From Allobranchiibius huperziae (lineage in GTDB: Bacteria > Actinomycetota > Actinomycetes > Actinomycetales > Dermatophilaceae), in the NCBI RefSeq assembly GCF_013410455.1, contig NZ_JACCFW010000001.1:1318929-1382928 (forward strand): a stretch of DNA of 64,000 nt, given 5' to 3'. Below the pieces are notes generated by a model, which saw nothing but the letters and a program-made list of their open reading frames with translations, ran no database searches and was not told the DNA's origin. Shown here piece by piece: positions 43,041-51,322 of the stretch (positions are counted from its first letter, which is position 1; every line of letters begins with the position of its first letter). The position numbers were made by a program, and so were the translations under genes.

Positions 43041-43389
43041 GGACTGTCCTTCGTCGAGAGGCGCCTTGCCGCGGCAGTCAGCGGATGGGTAGACGCGTCG
43101 AGGACACCGAGTTGATTGACGAATTCGGTCGAAGGATCGGCGATTCCCCGTCTGGCTTGCCGTGGAAAGAGGGCTGCCGGGTCCGGGGCAGTAAGGCCAC
43201 GCGATATGTGACCTCGCTATCAAGTCTGCACCGCATCCAGGGTGTGTCAACCGTTGATCCAGGAAGGACCCACCCGAGCCAGGACAAAACACGGTGCGCG
43301 GACTAGTCTCCGGGGCACGTAGTGACGACCCCGGTCCTTGGCGTCGGTTCGACCGGAACAGATGACGCCGATAGAAAACTGGGGTGCAG
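43041..43389. other. Intergenic region between stress operon and GAF-ANTAR genes
   Basis: About 350 bases separate two divergent units. A 73-codon frame (43085-43306, plus) has no convincing ribosome site or recognisable sequence. Promoters for both units must lie here, but I cannot assign them. GGGG at 43381-43384 serves the ATG at 43390. Confidence 0.45.
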
Positions 43390-44112
43390 ATGGACAAGGT
43401 GCAGCGCATCCTGGCCGACCTGCAGTCCACCGCCAGCACCGTTGACGGTAGGGCGACCCTTCCGGAGGCCCTCTGCGCCACCTGCGCGACATCACTGCAG
43501 GTCACCGGCGTCGGACTGGCCCTCATGAGTGAGCGCGGTCCGGAGGGCCTGGTCGCGGCCACCGACGGGCTGGCGAAGACGATGGAGGACCTGCAGTTCG
43601 ACCTTGGCGAGGGGCCCTGCGTCGACGCATCGGCCGCCATGCGACCGGTGCTGCAACCCGACCTGCGCAAGACCGCGTCCGCGAGGTGGCCGGCGTTCGG
43701 GCCCGCGGTGCTGGAGGCCGGTATCGAGGCGATCTTCGCGTTCCCGTTGCAGGTCGGTGCGATCCGCCTGGGTGTGCTCGATCTCTACCGCGACGTCCCC
43801 GGTCCGCTCAGCTCCGAGACCTTCCGGGACGCCCTCTCCTTCAGCGACGCCGCCACCAGGTTGCTGCTCTACCTGCAGGAGCAGATGAACAATCAGGGCG
43901 AACTGCACCCCGACCTGCTGCTGGCCCACCACAACCGTCCCGAGGTGCATCAGGCGACCGGCATGATCGCCGTCCAGGCCGCAGTGGGTCTGGCCGAGGC
44001 GCTGCTCGTTCTCCGCGCCCGGGCCTACAGCGACGGACGCAGCATCGTGGACGTCGCACGCGACGTCGTCTCCGGAAACCTTCGCTTCGAGCCGGATGGC
44101 AAGGACTCATGA
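43390..44112 (+). CDS. GAF-ANTAR regulatory protein 1
   Basis: A 240-residue protein with an N-terminal GAF sensor domain (about 25-165; FDLGEGPCVDASAAMRPVLQ) and a C-terminal ANTAR RNA-binding domain (about 180-232; EVHQATGMIAVQAAVGLAEA). ANTAR proteins act as antiterminators by binding paired RNA hairpins. The ATG at 43390 has GGGG 5 nt upstream; a GTG two codons earlier is possible. The ANTAR motif has Thr where the neighbour has Lys (QATGM versus QAKGM). It is coupled to the next gene by ATGA. Confidence 0.88.
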   Translation: MDKVQRILADLQSTASTVDGRATLPEALCATCATSLQVTGVGLALMSERGPEGLVAATDGLAKTMEDLQFDLGEGPCVDASAAMRPVLQPDLRKTASARWPAFGPAVLEAGIEAIFAFPLQVGAIRLGVLDLYRDVPGPLSSETFRDALSFSDAATRLLLYLQEQMNNQGELHPDLLLAHHNRPEVHQATGMIAVQAAVGLAEALLVLRARAYSDGRSIVDVARDVVSGNLRFEPDGKDS

Positions 44113-44879
44113 GTGAGATCATTGAACCGCGTACCCCGCATGAAAGGCGGCCCCCCATGGTCACCCAGGAACGCCTCGTCGAGGCATTCGTCGATCTGGC
44201 CGATACCTTGGTGGCAGAGTTCGATGTCATCGACTTTCTGCACTCCCTGGCCAGCACGACCGTCGAACTCCTCCACGCGGACGCGGCCGGTCTGATGCTG
44301 GCCGACCAGCGGGGCGAATTGCACCTGCTCGCCGCCTCATCGGACGAGACGCGCACCCTGGAACTGTTCGAACTGCAGCACAATCAGGGCCCCTGTCTCG
44401 ATGCCTATCGCGAGGGCAAGCCGATCACCAATATCGACCCCGCAACGGCCGAGGAGCGTTGGCCGGCATTCGGTGCCGCCGTACGAGCGGGCAACTTCAC
44501 CTCGGTCCACGCCATTCCGATGCGATTGCGCGATGAGGTGATCGGCGCAATGAACCTCTTCCTGGCGAGACCCGGCGATCTGTCCAATGCGGACCTTGCA
44601 CTGGGCCATGGTCTGGCGGACATCGCCACCATCGGACTGCTGCAGGAACGCGCCGTACAGCAGCAGCAGATCCTCGCCGAGCAGCTCCAGGGGGCGCTCA
44701 ACAGCCGCGTCGTGATCGAGCAGGCCAAGGGCATGCTCGCCGCACGCCACGGCGTGTCCGTGCTCGACGCCTTCGCGGCCATGCGCACGTATGCCCGCCG
44801 CAACGGCCGGCCGCTATCGCATGTCGCCGTCGAGATCATCGACGGCAGCCTGGACGAGGCGCAGCTGCGGGTCACCTGA
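44109..44879 (+). CDS. GAF-ANTAR regulatory protein 2
   Basis: A 256-residue paralogue of the preceding gene. A GAF domain (about 35-180; LQHNQGPCLDAYREGKPITN) is followed by an ANTAR domain (about 195-250; VIEQAKGMLAARHGVSVLDA). An alternative start at 44157 has AAAGGCGG upstream and would give 240 residues, the same as the first protein. The ligand and RNA target are unknown. The pair may heterodimerise. Confidence 0.87.
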   Translation: MSEIIEPRTPHERRPPMVTQERLVEAFVDLADTLVAEFDVIDFLHSLASTTVELLHADAAGLMLADQRGELHLLAASSDETRTLELFELQHNQGPCLDAYREGKPITNIDPATAEERWPAFGAAVRAGNFTSVHAIPMRLRDEVIGAMNLFLARPGDLSNADLALGHGLADIATIGLLQERAVQQQQILAEQLQGALNSRVVIEQAKGMLAARHGVSVLDAFAAMRTYARRNGRPLSHVAVEIIDGSLDEAQLRVT

Positions 44880-44916
44880 CGTTCGCCCTTCCCGGTCGTC
44901 GGTCGTCACCCCGAGG

Positions 44917-45678
44917 ATGCTCAGGTACCCCACAGGGGCACCGGGGCAATCTGACGGAGTGCTGCTCCTCGTCCCCGCTCGTCGACGCCCCGGCCCCGCG
45001 CCGGAGCGTATCGACCGCAGGCTCCTGGCCTGGGGCGCCTCGATGGTGGCTCTCGGTCTGCTGATCGGCGTCTGGGTGACCTCGACCGGTGCGCGGCACA
45101 CCGGCGAATACGCTCTGGATGCAGACCTGTCCCGGCACCGCAACGTCGCCGGAGTCGCGCTCGCCCGACTGGTGGACGTCGTCGGTTCGCCCCTGGTGGG
45201 GCCCTTCCTACTGCTCGCACTCGCGGCCGTCCTGTGGTGGCTGATCGATCGCGGCACCGCCGCCTGGTTCCTGGGACTGGCGATCGTGGGCTGGTTCTCG
45301 GTCACGGTGTGCAAGGTGGCCTTCCACCGCCACCGGCCACCGACCGCCGCGATCCACGCGCTCGTCGTGGAGCACGGCGCCGACAGCTTCCCCAGCGGTC
45401 ACACCGCTCTCGCCGCCGGGATCGTGATCGGCGCAGCGGTCGCCGTGCGCGGCAACCGCGCCGTTCGGTCGTGGGTGCTGCTGGTCGGCATCCCACTGAT
45501 CGCGCTGGTCGGCCTGACCCGACTGCTGCTGGGTGCGCACTATCTCGGGGATGTGGTGGGGTCTCCGCTCATCGCCGGTGGCGCGGTCCTGCTCACGGCC
45601 GGTCTGCTGAGGCCGGTCGAAGATCGGGTCCGTGGTCGTTTCGACGGCGCCCGGTTGCCGCGTGGGTCCAGGATGTGA
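44917..45678 (+). CDS. PAP2 superfamily membrane phosphatase
   Basis: A 253-residue polytopic membrane protein with the three PAP2 motifs: KVAFHRHRPP, then SFPSGHTAL, then TRLLLGAHYLGDVVG. It dephosphorylates lipid phosphates such as undecaprenyl diphosphate or phosphatidic acid on the outer leaflet. The start is uncertain: ATG 44917 or GTG 44959 (239 residues); neither has a good ribosome site. It lies 2 nt before the response regulator, so probably shares its mRNA. Confidence 0.87.
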   Translation: MLRYPTGAPGQSDGVLLLVPARRRPGPAPERIDRRLLAWGASMVALGLLIGVWVTSTGARHTGEYALDADLSRHRNVAGVALARLVDVVGSPLVGPFLLLALAAVLWWLIDRGTAAWFLGLAIVGWFSVTVCKVAFHRHRPPTAAIHALVVEHGADSFPSGHTALAAGIVIGAAVAVRGNRAVRSWVLLVGIPLIALVGLTRLLLGAHYLGDVVGSPLIAGGAVLLTAGLLRPVEDRVRGRFDGARLPRGSRM

Positions 45679-45680
45679 CG

Positions 45681-46364
45681 GTGCCCCACCTCCACGTCCT
45701 GCTCGCCGAGGACGAACAGAGCCTCGCCACCGTCGTCACCAACGGACTTCGCGAACGCGGTTTCACCGTGGACACCGTGCACGACGGCAGGGACGCGGTC
45801 TGGCGAGCGCGCGAGACGGCGTACGACGTGATCGTCCTGGATATCATGATGCCCGGTCTCAACGGGTACGACGTGGTGCGCGCGATCCGCGAGCACGACG
45901 CGCAGACGCCGATCCTGATGCTGACGGCCAAGGACGGCGAGTGGGACCAGGCGGACGCGTTCGAGCTCGGGGCCGACGACTACCTGACCAAGCCGTTCAG
46001 CTTCGTGGTGCTGGTCGCCCGGCTCCGTGCCCTGGCCCGGCGCGGCGGAGCAGGGGTGGACGCGCCGCTGCGGGTCGGCGGACTGCGCCTGGACTCCGCG
46101 CAGCATCGGGTGCACCGCGCGGAGAGCGAGATCGACCTGACGCCGAGGGAGTTCGCGCTCCTGGAGTTCTTCATGCGGCACCCGGGGCAGCTGCTCACCA
46201 AGTCGCAGATCCTGGACGACGTGTGGGATCTGCCGCTGGCCGACCACGGCAACATCGTCGAGGTCTACATCGGCTACCTGCGTCGCAAGATCGACACACC
46301 CTTCGACCTGCACACCCTGGAGACGGTGCGCGGCGTCGGTTACCGCCTCGTCGCCGACGTATAG
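45681..46364 (+). CDS. OmpR/PhoB-type response regulator
   Basis: A 227-residue protein with a receiver domain (phospho-acceptor Asp54 in IVLDIMMPGLNG, switch Lys in LTKPFS) and a C-terminal winged HTH (LTPREFALLEFFMRHPGQLL). AGGA at 45670-45673 favours the GTG at 45681; a GTG two codons earlier overlaps the PAP2 stop. Its 3' end overlaps the convergent histidine kinase gene by 25 bp. Confidence 0.92.
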   Translation: MPHLHVLLAEDEQSLATVVTNGLRERGFTVDTVHDGRDAVWRARETAYDVIVLDIMMPGLNGYDVVRAIREHDAQTPILMLTAKDGEWDQADAFELGADDYLTKPFSFVVLVARLRALARRGGAGVDAPLRVGGLRLDSAQHRVHRAESEIDLTPREFALLEFFMRHPGQLLTKSQILDDVWDLPLADHGNIVEVYIGYLRRKIDTPFDLHTLETVRGVGYRLVADV

Positions 46365-47704
46365 GGCAACCGCACGGTGAACTGCGCCCCGCCGCGCGCG
46401 CTGCGATCGACCTGCACGGTCCCGCCGTGCGCGCGCACGATCTCCCGGACGATCGCGAGTCCCAGCCCGGAGCCGCCGACCTCGCGGGTGCGGCTCTCGT
46501 CCAGGCGCACGAAGCGTTCGAAGACGCGTGCGCGATCCTCCTCAGCGATGCCCGTGCCGTCGTCGCCCACCGTGAGCAGCACGTGGTCGTCGCCGGCCAC
46601 CGTCTGCACCTGCAACCAGGAGCGGGCGTGCCGGGCCGCGTTGTCCGTCAGGTTGCGCACGACCTGGTCGAGTCGCTCGGGATCGCCCTGCAGCCGCGCC
46701 GGAGAGAGCTGCGAATCCACCGTGAGATCGGTCGTCGACGCCAGCCGGGTGGCGTGGTGGAAGACGATGTCGTCCAGGTCGACGTCGCGATCGCGCAGCA
46801 CGAGACCCCTGTTGTCGCTGCGGGTCAGCAGCAGCAACCCGTCGATCAGCTCCTGCAGACGGTCCGCCTCGCGGCGCATCAGACCGGCGTTCTCGGTCGA
46901 GACCCGGTGGCCGTCGGTGGCGGCGATCTCCAGTGCGGCCTGCAGCGTCGCGACGGGGGAGCGCAGCTCGTGACTGGCGTCCGCGACGAACCGCTGCTGC
47001 GACTCCTGCGCGGTGTAGAGCCGGTGCAGCATCTCGTTCATGGTCGTGGCCAGGGTCGCGACCTCGTCCTTCGCCGGTCCGACGGGCAGGCGCTCGTCCA
47101 GGTTGCGGGCCGTGATGCGCTCGGCCTGCCGCCGGATCGCCTCGACCGGCTGCAGCGTCCGGCTGGTGAGCACCCACGCCAGGGCGGCCGCCCCACCGAC
47201 GAGGAACGGGATGCAGATGAGGACGAGCTTGGCCGCCTCGCTGACCGCCTCGTGCTGCGCTTCCTGCGACGCCTGGACCAGGACCGTGAACTGCTGCCCG
47301 CCGTACGTCGTGCGTGCCTGCACACTGAGCGGCTGATCGAGATCACCGGGCAGCCAGTAGCCCTTGTTGCCCCGGACGATGGTGCCGTCGCCCGGAACGA
47401 CCTCGCCGGTCCAGCGACTCTCGCGGGGATACTCCGCCACCACGCGACCGTCGGAGCCGAAGACGTGCACGGTGGTGCCCGGGCTGACACTCGAGGTCGT
47501 TCCCGCCACACCGGACGGCCCCGACCGGGCGACGGCCGAGGTGACCGCGGCAGCCGTGTGCTGGGTCTCGTGCTGCAGGTTGGCGGTCAGGGACCGCTGC
47601 AGCAGGTTGGCGACCACCAGGACACCGATCAGCAGCGGCAGCGCGGTGACGACGGCCGCCAGGATCGTCAGGCGGCTGCGGATGCCACGCGGGAACCGGA
47701 TCAC
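46340..47704 (-). CDS. Sensor histidine kinase, convergent with its likely response regulator
   Basis: A 454-residue membrane kinase. TM1 lies at about 12-34, an extracytoplasmic sensor at about 35-160, TM2 at about 165-187, HAMP (RRQAERITARNLDERLPV) after it, HisKA with phospho-His in FVADASHELRSPVATL, and the HATPase boxes NLTDNAARHA, VGDDGTGIAEED and GGSGLGLAIV. GTG start at 47704. Tail-to-tail pairing with the response regulator is unusual for a two-component pair. The signal is unknown. Confidence 0.92.
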   Translation of the reverse strand: MIRFPRGIRSRLTILAAVVTALPLLIGVLVVANLLQRSLTANLQHETQHTAAAVTSAVARSGPSGVAGTTSSVSPGTTVHVFGSDGRVVAEYPRESRWTGEVVPGDGTIVRGNKGYWLPGDLDQPLSVQARTTYGGQQFTVLVQASQEAQHEAVSEAAKLVLICIPFLVGGAAALAWVLTSRTLQPVEAIRRQAERITARNLDERLPVGPAKDEVATLATTMNEMLHRLYTAQESQQRFVADASHELRSPVATLQAALEIAATDGHRVSTENAGLMRREADRLQELIDGLLLLTRSDNRGLVLRDRDVDLDDIVFHHATRLASTTDLTVDSQLSPARLQGDPERLDQVVRNLTDNAARHARSWLQVQTVAGDDHVLLTVGDDGTGIAEEDRARVFERFVRLDESRTREVGGSGLGLAIVREIVRAHGGTVQVDRSARGGAQFTVRLPYTSATRR

Positions 47705-47751
47705 CGGACCATCTTCGCGTGGTGCGCCTGCGCATCGGCTGAGATCGCCGC

Positions 47752-48555
47752 ATGACCCTGCAGACCCTGCAGGGATTGCCACACCTCGTCCTGGGTACGC
47801 CGGGTTCGTACGTGGGGGAGTACGGGCGACTCGCGCTCGGCCTGATCCTGCTGCTGTCCATCGCGTGCGTCGTGCTGCGACAGGCCGCGATCCCACACGT
47901 CCGCGGCGTGGTGACCGCGTCCGCGCGGGCGGTCGTGCAGCTGGCCCTCATCGCACTGGCACTGCGTGGCGTCTTCGCGGCGCCGATCACCGTGATCGCT
48001 GTGATAGCAGTAATGTTCACGGTGGCGTGCTGGACGGCCGGACGTCGTCTGCGAGGCCAGCTGAACGCGATGCGGGCCGTCGTCGCCTCGATCGGCGCGG
48101 GGGTGTCCGTGGCGGTCGCCATCATCGTGGGTATGCCGACGCTGACCCGTGATGTGCGCACCCTGGTCGCCGTCTGTGGGATCGTCATCGGCGGCGCGAT
48201 GACCGTGGCCACGCTGACCGGGCGCAGGTTCGCGCGCGGGCTGCACGATCGCCGCGACGAGGTGGAGGCGTGGCTGTCCATCGGCGCGACACCGCGACAG
48301 GCGGCGCGGGACGTCGCGCGCACCTCGGTCTACGAGGCGCTGGTGCCCGCCCTAGACCAGACCCGCACGGTCGGTCTGGTGACATTGCCCGGCGCCTTCG
48401 TCGGCGCGCTGCTCGGCGGAGCCAGCGCCGAGAGTGCCGCTCGCTTCCAGATCGTCGTCCTGGTGGGTCTGCTGTGTGCGCAGTCGATCACCGCGACGCT
48501 GCTCGCCTGGCTGATCGGCGCCCCGCAGGTGCTTCCGGCGGCTCCGCACGACTGA
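47752..48555 (+). CDS. FetB/UPF0014-type ABC permease
   Basis: A 267-residue polytopic protein of the YbbM/FetB family. Conserved parts are VRGVVTASARAVVQLALIAL near the N-terminus, EAWLSIGATPRQAARDVART, and the segment TVGLVTLPGAFVGALLGGAS. In E. coli FetB works with the ATPase FetA in iron export. No fetA-like ATPase gene is adjacent, so a partner must be elsewhere or the role differs. It is divergent from the kinase (47 nt). Confidence 0.83.
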   Translation: MTLQTLQGLPHLVLGTPGSYVGEYGRLALGLILLLSIACVVLRQAAIPHVRGVVTASARAVVQLALIALALRGVFAAPITVIAVIAVMFTVACWTAGRRLRGQLNAMRAVVASIGAGVSVAVAIIVGMPTLTRDVRTLVAVCGIVIGGAMTVATLTGRRFARGLHDRRDEVEAWLSIGATPRQAARDVARTSVYEALVPALDQTRTVGLVTLPGAFVGALLGGASAESAARFQIVVLVGLLCAQSITATLLAWLIGAPQVLPAAPHD

Positions 48556-48581
48556 GAGATCACCCAGTGATCTCTCAGTCG
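48549..48581. terminator. 15-bp perfect hairpin overlapping the fetB stop codon
   Basis: Left arm CGACTGAGAGATCAC (48549-48563), loop CCA, right arm GTGATCTCTCAGTCG (48567-48581). The fetB stop TGA (48553-48555) is inside the left arm. It is probably a terminator without a U-tract. The low-GC, exact palindrome could also be an operator for the following gene. Confidence 0.6.
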
Positions 48582-48601
48582 GTGCCGCTTACCTTCTCCG
48601 C

Positions 48602-49453
48602 GTGCCGACACCGCAGCCCCGTACGCGACCGACCGTCTTCCGCAGGCCTGATCCGATCGCCGCCAAGGTCCCCGAGATCACCGCACTCTTCTGGGTCGTG
48701 AAGGTGCTCACTACCGGCATGGGGGAGGCCGCGTCCGACTGGTTCGGCGGCATCAGCCTCGTCCTCGCCGGTGTGCTGGGGGTCGGAGGATTCGCGCTGG
48801 GCATGACGTTGCAGCTGCGCAGCACCCGCTACCGCGCGTGGACGTACTGGTTCGCGGTCGCGATGGTCGCGTTGTTCGGCACGATGGTGGCCGACGGCCT
48901 GCACATCGTCCTGGCGCTGCCGTACACGGTGACCACGGCGATCTACGCGCTGGCGCTCGCGTTCGTCTTCCACCGGTGGCATCGCAGCGAGGGGACGCTG
49001 TCGATCCACAGCATCACCACCAAGCGCCGGGAGACCTATTACTGGGTGACCGTGCTGCTCACCTTCGCCCTCGGGACCGCCGCCGGTGACCTGACCGCGA
49101 CCACGATGCACCTCGGGTTCTTCGCGTCCGGTGTGCTCTTCGGGGCGGCGATCCTCGTGGTGCTGCTGGCGTGGCTCCTCGGGCTGGGCGCCATCGCGGC
49201 GTTCTGGACCGCGTACGTCCTCACCCGCCCGCTGGGGGCGTCCTTCGCCGACTGGTTCGGCAAGCCGCACTCGTTCGGTGCAGGCCTGGGGTACGGCGAC
49301 GGTGTCGTCACCGGAGTGCTCACCCTGCTCATCGTCGTGCTCGTCGCCTATCTCGCGGCGAGTCGGCGTGACGTGCAGGCCGGCCAGCTCGATGCGACCG
49401 CCGCCCAGGACCTGCCGGTCGCCCACGCCGTGGTGGAGGGCGACGCCGTCTGA
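48602..49453 (+). CDS. COG4705-type membrane protein
   Basis: A 283-residue polytopic protein with about 8 hydrophobic segments. It contains related segments VVKVLTTGMGEAASDWF, then YYWVTVLLTFALGTAAGDLT, then WTAYVLTRPLGASFADWFG, as in the uncharacterised COG4705 family. The repeats suggest internal duplication, and acidic residues recur inside membrane helices (GE..SDW, AGDL, ADW). GTG start at 48602 without an obvious ribosome site. Function unknown; metal or organic-ion transport is only a guess. Confidence 0.8.
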   Translation: MPTPQPRTRPTVFRRPDPIAAKVPEITALFWVVKVLTTGMGEAASDWFGGISLVLAGVLGVGGFALGMTLQLRSTRYRAWTYWFAVAMVALFGTMVADGLHIVLALPYTVTTAIYALALAFVFHRWHRSEGTLSIHSITTKRRETYYWVTVLLTFALGTAAGDLTATTMHLGFFASGVLFGAAILVVLLAWLLGLGAIAAFWTAYVLTRPLGASFADWFGKPHSFGAGLGYGDGVVTGVLTLLIVVLVAYLAASRRDVQAGQLDATAAQDLPVAHAVVEGDAV

Positions 49454-49580
49454 TCCCCGAGGCGGCCACCATGGACAGCGGCAGCGTGGTGATCGCTATG
49501 GCTGCTCCGCCCGACCACGATCGGCGGGCCGCTGGGTGTGAACCATGCCGCAGGTCGTTCGGTCCGGCGGCGCTGCCCGG

Positions 49581-51041
49581 TCATGCCGCCGGGTCCCGGC
49601 TGGGTCGGGTGGGCATCAGGCCGGGGGTGGGGTCCCAGGTGACTCCGGTGGTGGTGACGTGGGCGCTCAGTAGGTCGCGGTGCACGATGGTGTGGTGTCT
49701 GGCGCAGAGCAGTGCTGCGTTGGTAAGGGTTGTTTCTCCGCCGGCCCACCAGGGCGTCACATGGTGGGCGTCGCACCAGTCCGGTGGTCGGTCGCAGCCG
49801 GGGAAGGTGCAGTGCCGATCTCGATGGATGATCGCGGTGCGTAGTCCTCCGGTGAAGAGGCGTTTCGCGCGCCCGACGTCGAGGGGTTCGGAGTCGGTGC
49901 CGAGGACGGTCGGGATGAGATCGGCGTCGCAGGCGAGTCGTCGCAGGGTGCCGGCATCGAGGTACTCCCCGTCGGTGGTGTGTCCGATGCCGGGTAGGTA
50001 TGTCGGTGGGGATTGGCGGTTGTTCGGATCGTGTTGGCCGATCCAACCAGCTTCCTGAAGCCCTTCGTACAACGTGTTGTAGTCCAGGGTGACCAGGATC
50101 TTCGCGGTCCCGCCGAACTCACCCACGGGCCGACCGGCGGTGCCGTCGAGGACGCCTGCGGCCGTCTCAACCAGCCGCACCAGCGCATCCGCGCGGCGTT
50201 TGGCGGGGGTGCGGGTGTCCCGCTCGGGCGCACCGGTCCCGGTTTCGAGCAGTGGACCTGCACCCGTCGCACGTCCAGGGTCGCCGGTGTCGGAGCAGCC
50301 CGCCTCGTCGGTGTCGGTGGGGCTGGTTTGCGATCTGGGCGCGGGTGCGGACAGCGCGCGGAGGGCGTGTTTGACGGCGGCGGCGTGCCCGCCGGACAGT
50401 TCGGCGACGAACCTCGTCAGTCCACCGGGTAGGTCGGCCCAGTGCACCGATTCGCAGTCCTGCTGGCGTTCTTCATCCCGCACGAGGTGTTCGGGGGCGT
50501 ATTCGCCGCGGATCCGGGTGCTGAGCTCGCGTAGGGCGCGGGGTCCGAAGCTGCTTAGCGACAGGTACCGCCCGAGCAGGTCGTCGCGATCCGCGCAGGG
50601 CAGTTGCGGCAGGATCTGGGGGAGTTCCCGCAGTGCGGCCGCCGCCACCGGGACGGTCGCCGCCCCGCTCGCGAGGGCGTCGGCGACGACGGTGTTGCGG
50701 GGGTCGGCGCAGTCCATCCCGACAGCCCCGACCCGGCGCACGACGACGGGGTCGACACCACGGGCCTGCTGGGCGACCCAGGCCGGTGCCCCGGTCGCGG
50801 TGGAGTTGGCGACCGTGCCCCGACCGAGGGCGTCCGCCGTCGCTAGGGCGGCAACGTTCTCTCCCCGCGCTCCGATCTGCAGCATCGACCCGACGACGTC
50901 GCCCAGCTGGGTCTCATCCAGTTGGTGCAGTGCACCGGGCCACTCGTCCAACGTGGTCTTGAACTCACTCAGCAGGCCCATCAACCGGGCACCGGTCCCC
51001 GGTGCGGCGGGCGCCTGCGGGTCGCTTGTCGACTGCGCCAT
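49581..51041 (-). CDS. DUF222 / HNH endonuclease domain protein (13E12 type)
   Basis: A 486-residue protein. DUF222 covers about 25-330. A C-terminal HNH nuclease domain (about 400-450) has the zinc-like and active residues CTFPGCDRPPDWCDAHHVTP, then LTNAALLCARHH. This family is multicopy in actinobacterial genomes (REP13E12 relatives) and often varies between strains. No flanking direct repeats or terminal inverted repeats are seen, so mobility is not shown here. A Gly/Ala/Thr-rich acidic insert lies at about 235-285. Confidence 0.88.
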   Translation of the reverse strand: MAQSTSDPQAPAAPGTGARLMGLLSEFKTTLDEWPGALHQLDETQLGDVVGSMLQIGARGENVAALATADALGRGTVANSTATGAPAWVAQQARGVDPVVVRRVGAVGMDCADPRNTVVADALASGAATVPVAAAALRELPQILPQLPCADRDDLLGRYLSLSSFGPRALRELSTRIRGEYAPEHLVRDEERQQDCESVHWADLPGGLTRFVAELSGGHAAAVKHALRALSAPAPRSQTSPTDTDEAGCSDTGDPGRATGAGPLLETGTGAPERDTRTPAKRRADALVRLVETAAGVLDGTAGRPVGEFGGTAKILVTLDYNTLYEGLQEAGWIGQHDPNNRQSPPTYLPGIGHTTDGEYLDAGTLRRLACDADLIPTVLGTDSEPLDVGRAKRLFTGGLRTAIIHRDRHCTFPGCDRPPDWCDAHHVTPWWAGGETTLTNAALLCARHHTIVHRDLLSAHVTTTGVTWDPTPGLMPTRPSRDPAA

Positions 51042-51165
51042 GGCCCCTCCTCGAGCTGCTGATCCTCACGTCATCGGTATACCATGGATCATACGCGTGT
51101 TCGAACCAGGATGTAAAGGGTAATCCGGCGAATACATCTGCGAACGTTGAGTATTCGAACTGAGG

Positions 51166-51213
51166 TTATCCACATCCCCTCCTCCGCGGTGTGGGTTTCA
51201 TGGGTTGTCCACA
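51166..51213 (+). promoter_or_regulatory. Two consensus DnaA boxes
   Basis: TTATCCACA (51166-51174) and TTGTCCACA (51205-51213) lie in the same orientation in a lower-GC gap. The first is the general DnaA box and the second the high-GC actinobacterial form. No dnaA, dnaN or other oriC genes are nearby, so this is not oriC. A DnaA titration or regulatory site is possible. Confidence 0.5.
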
Positions 51214-51239
51214 CCTCACCGATCGCCCCCACCCGCCAA

Positions 51240-51298
51240 CTGCGCATGGTGCGATACGGATGTGATCGTGTGCCATCTGGGGCGCACGAAATGCGCAG
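51240..51298 (-). terminator. Long hairpin downstream of marR
   Basis: CTGCGCAT (51240-51247) pairs with ATGCGCAG (51291-51298). Inside it GTGCG (51249-51253) pairs with CGCAC (51283-51287) after a small internal loop. It lies 25 nt beyond the marR stop and is probably its terminator. Confidence 0.5.
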
Positions 51299-51322
51299 TG
51301 GGCCGATCGCGGATGCCGACGC

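Noticed and set aside
49581-51041. Mobile element around the DUF222/HNH gene
   Set aside because: No terminal inverted repeats, target duplication, transposase or recombinase are visible.
51166-51213. Chromosomal origin oriC
   Set aside because: Only two DnaA boxes, and no dnaA, dnaN or AT-rich unwinding element nearby.
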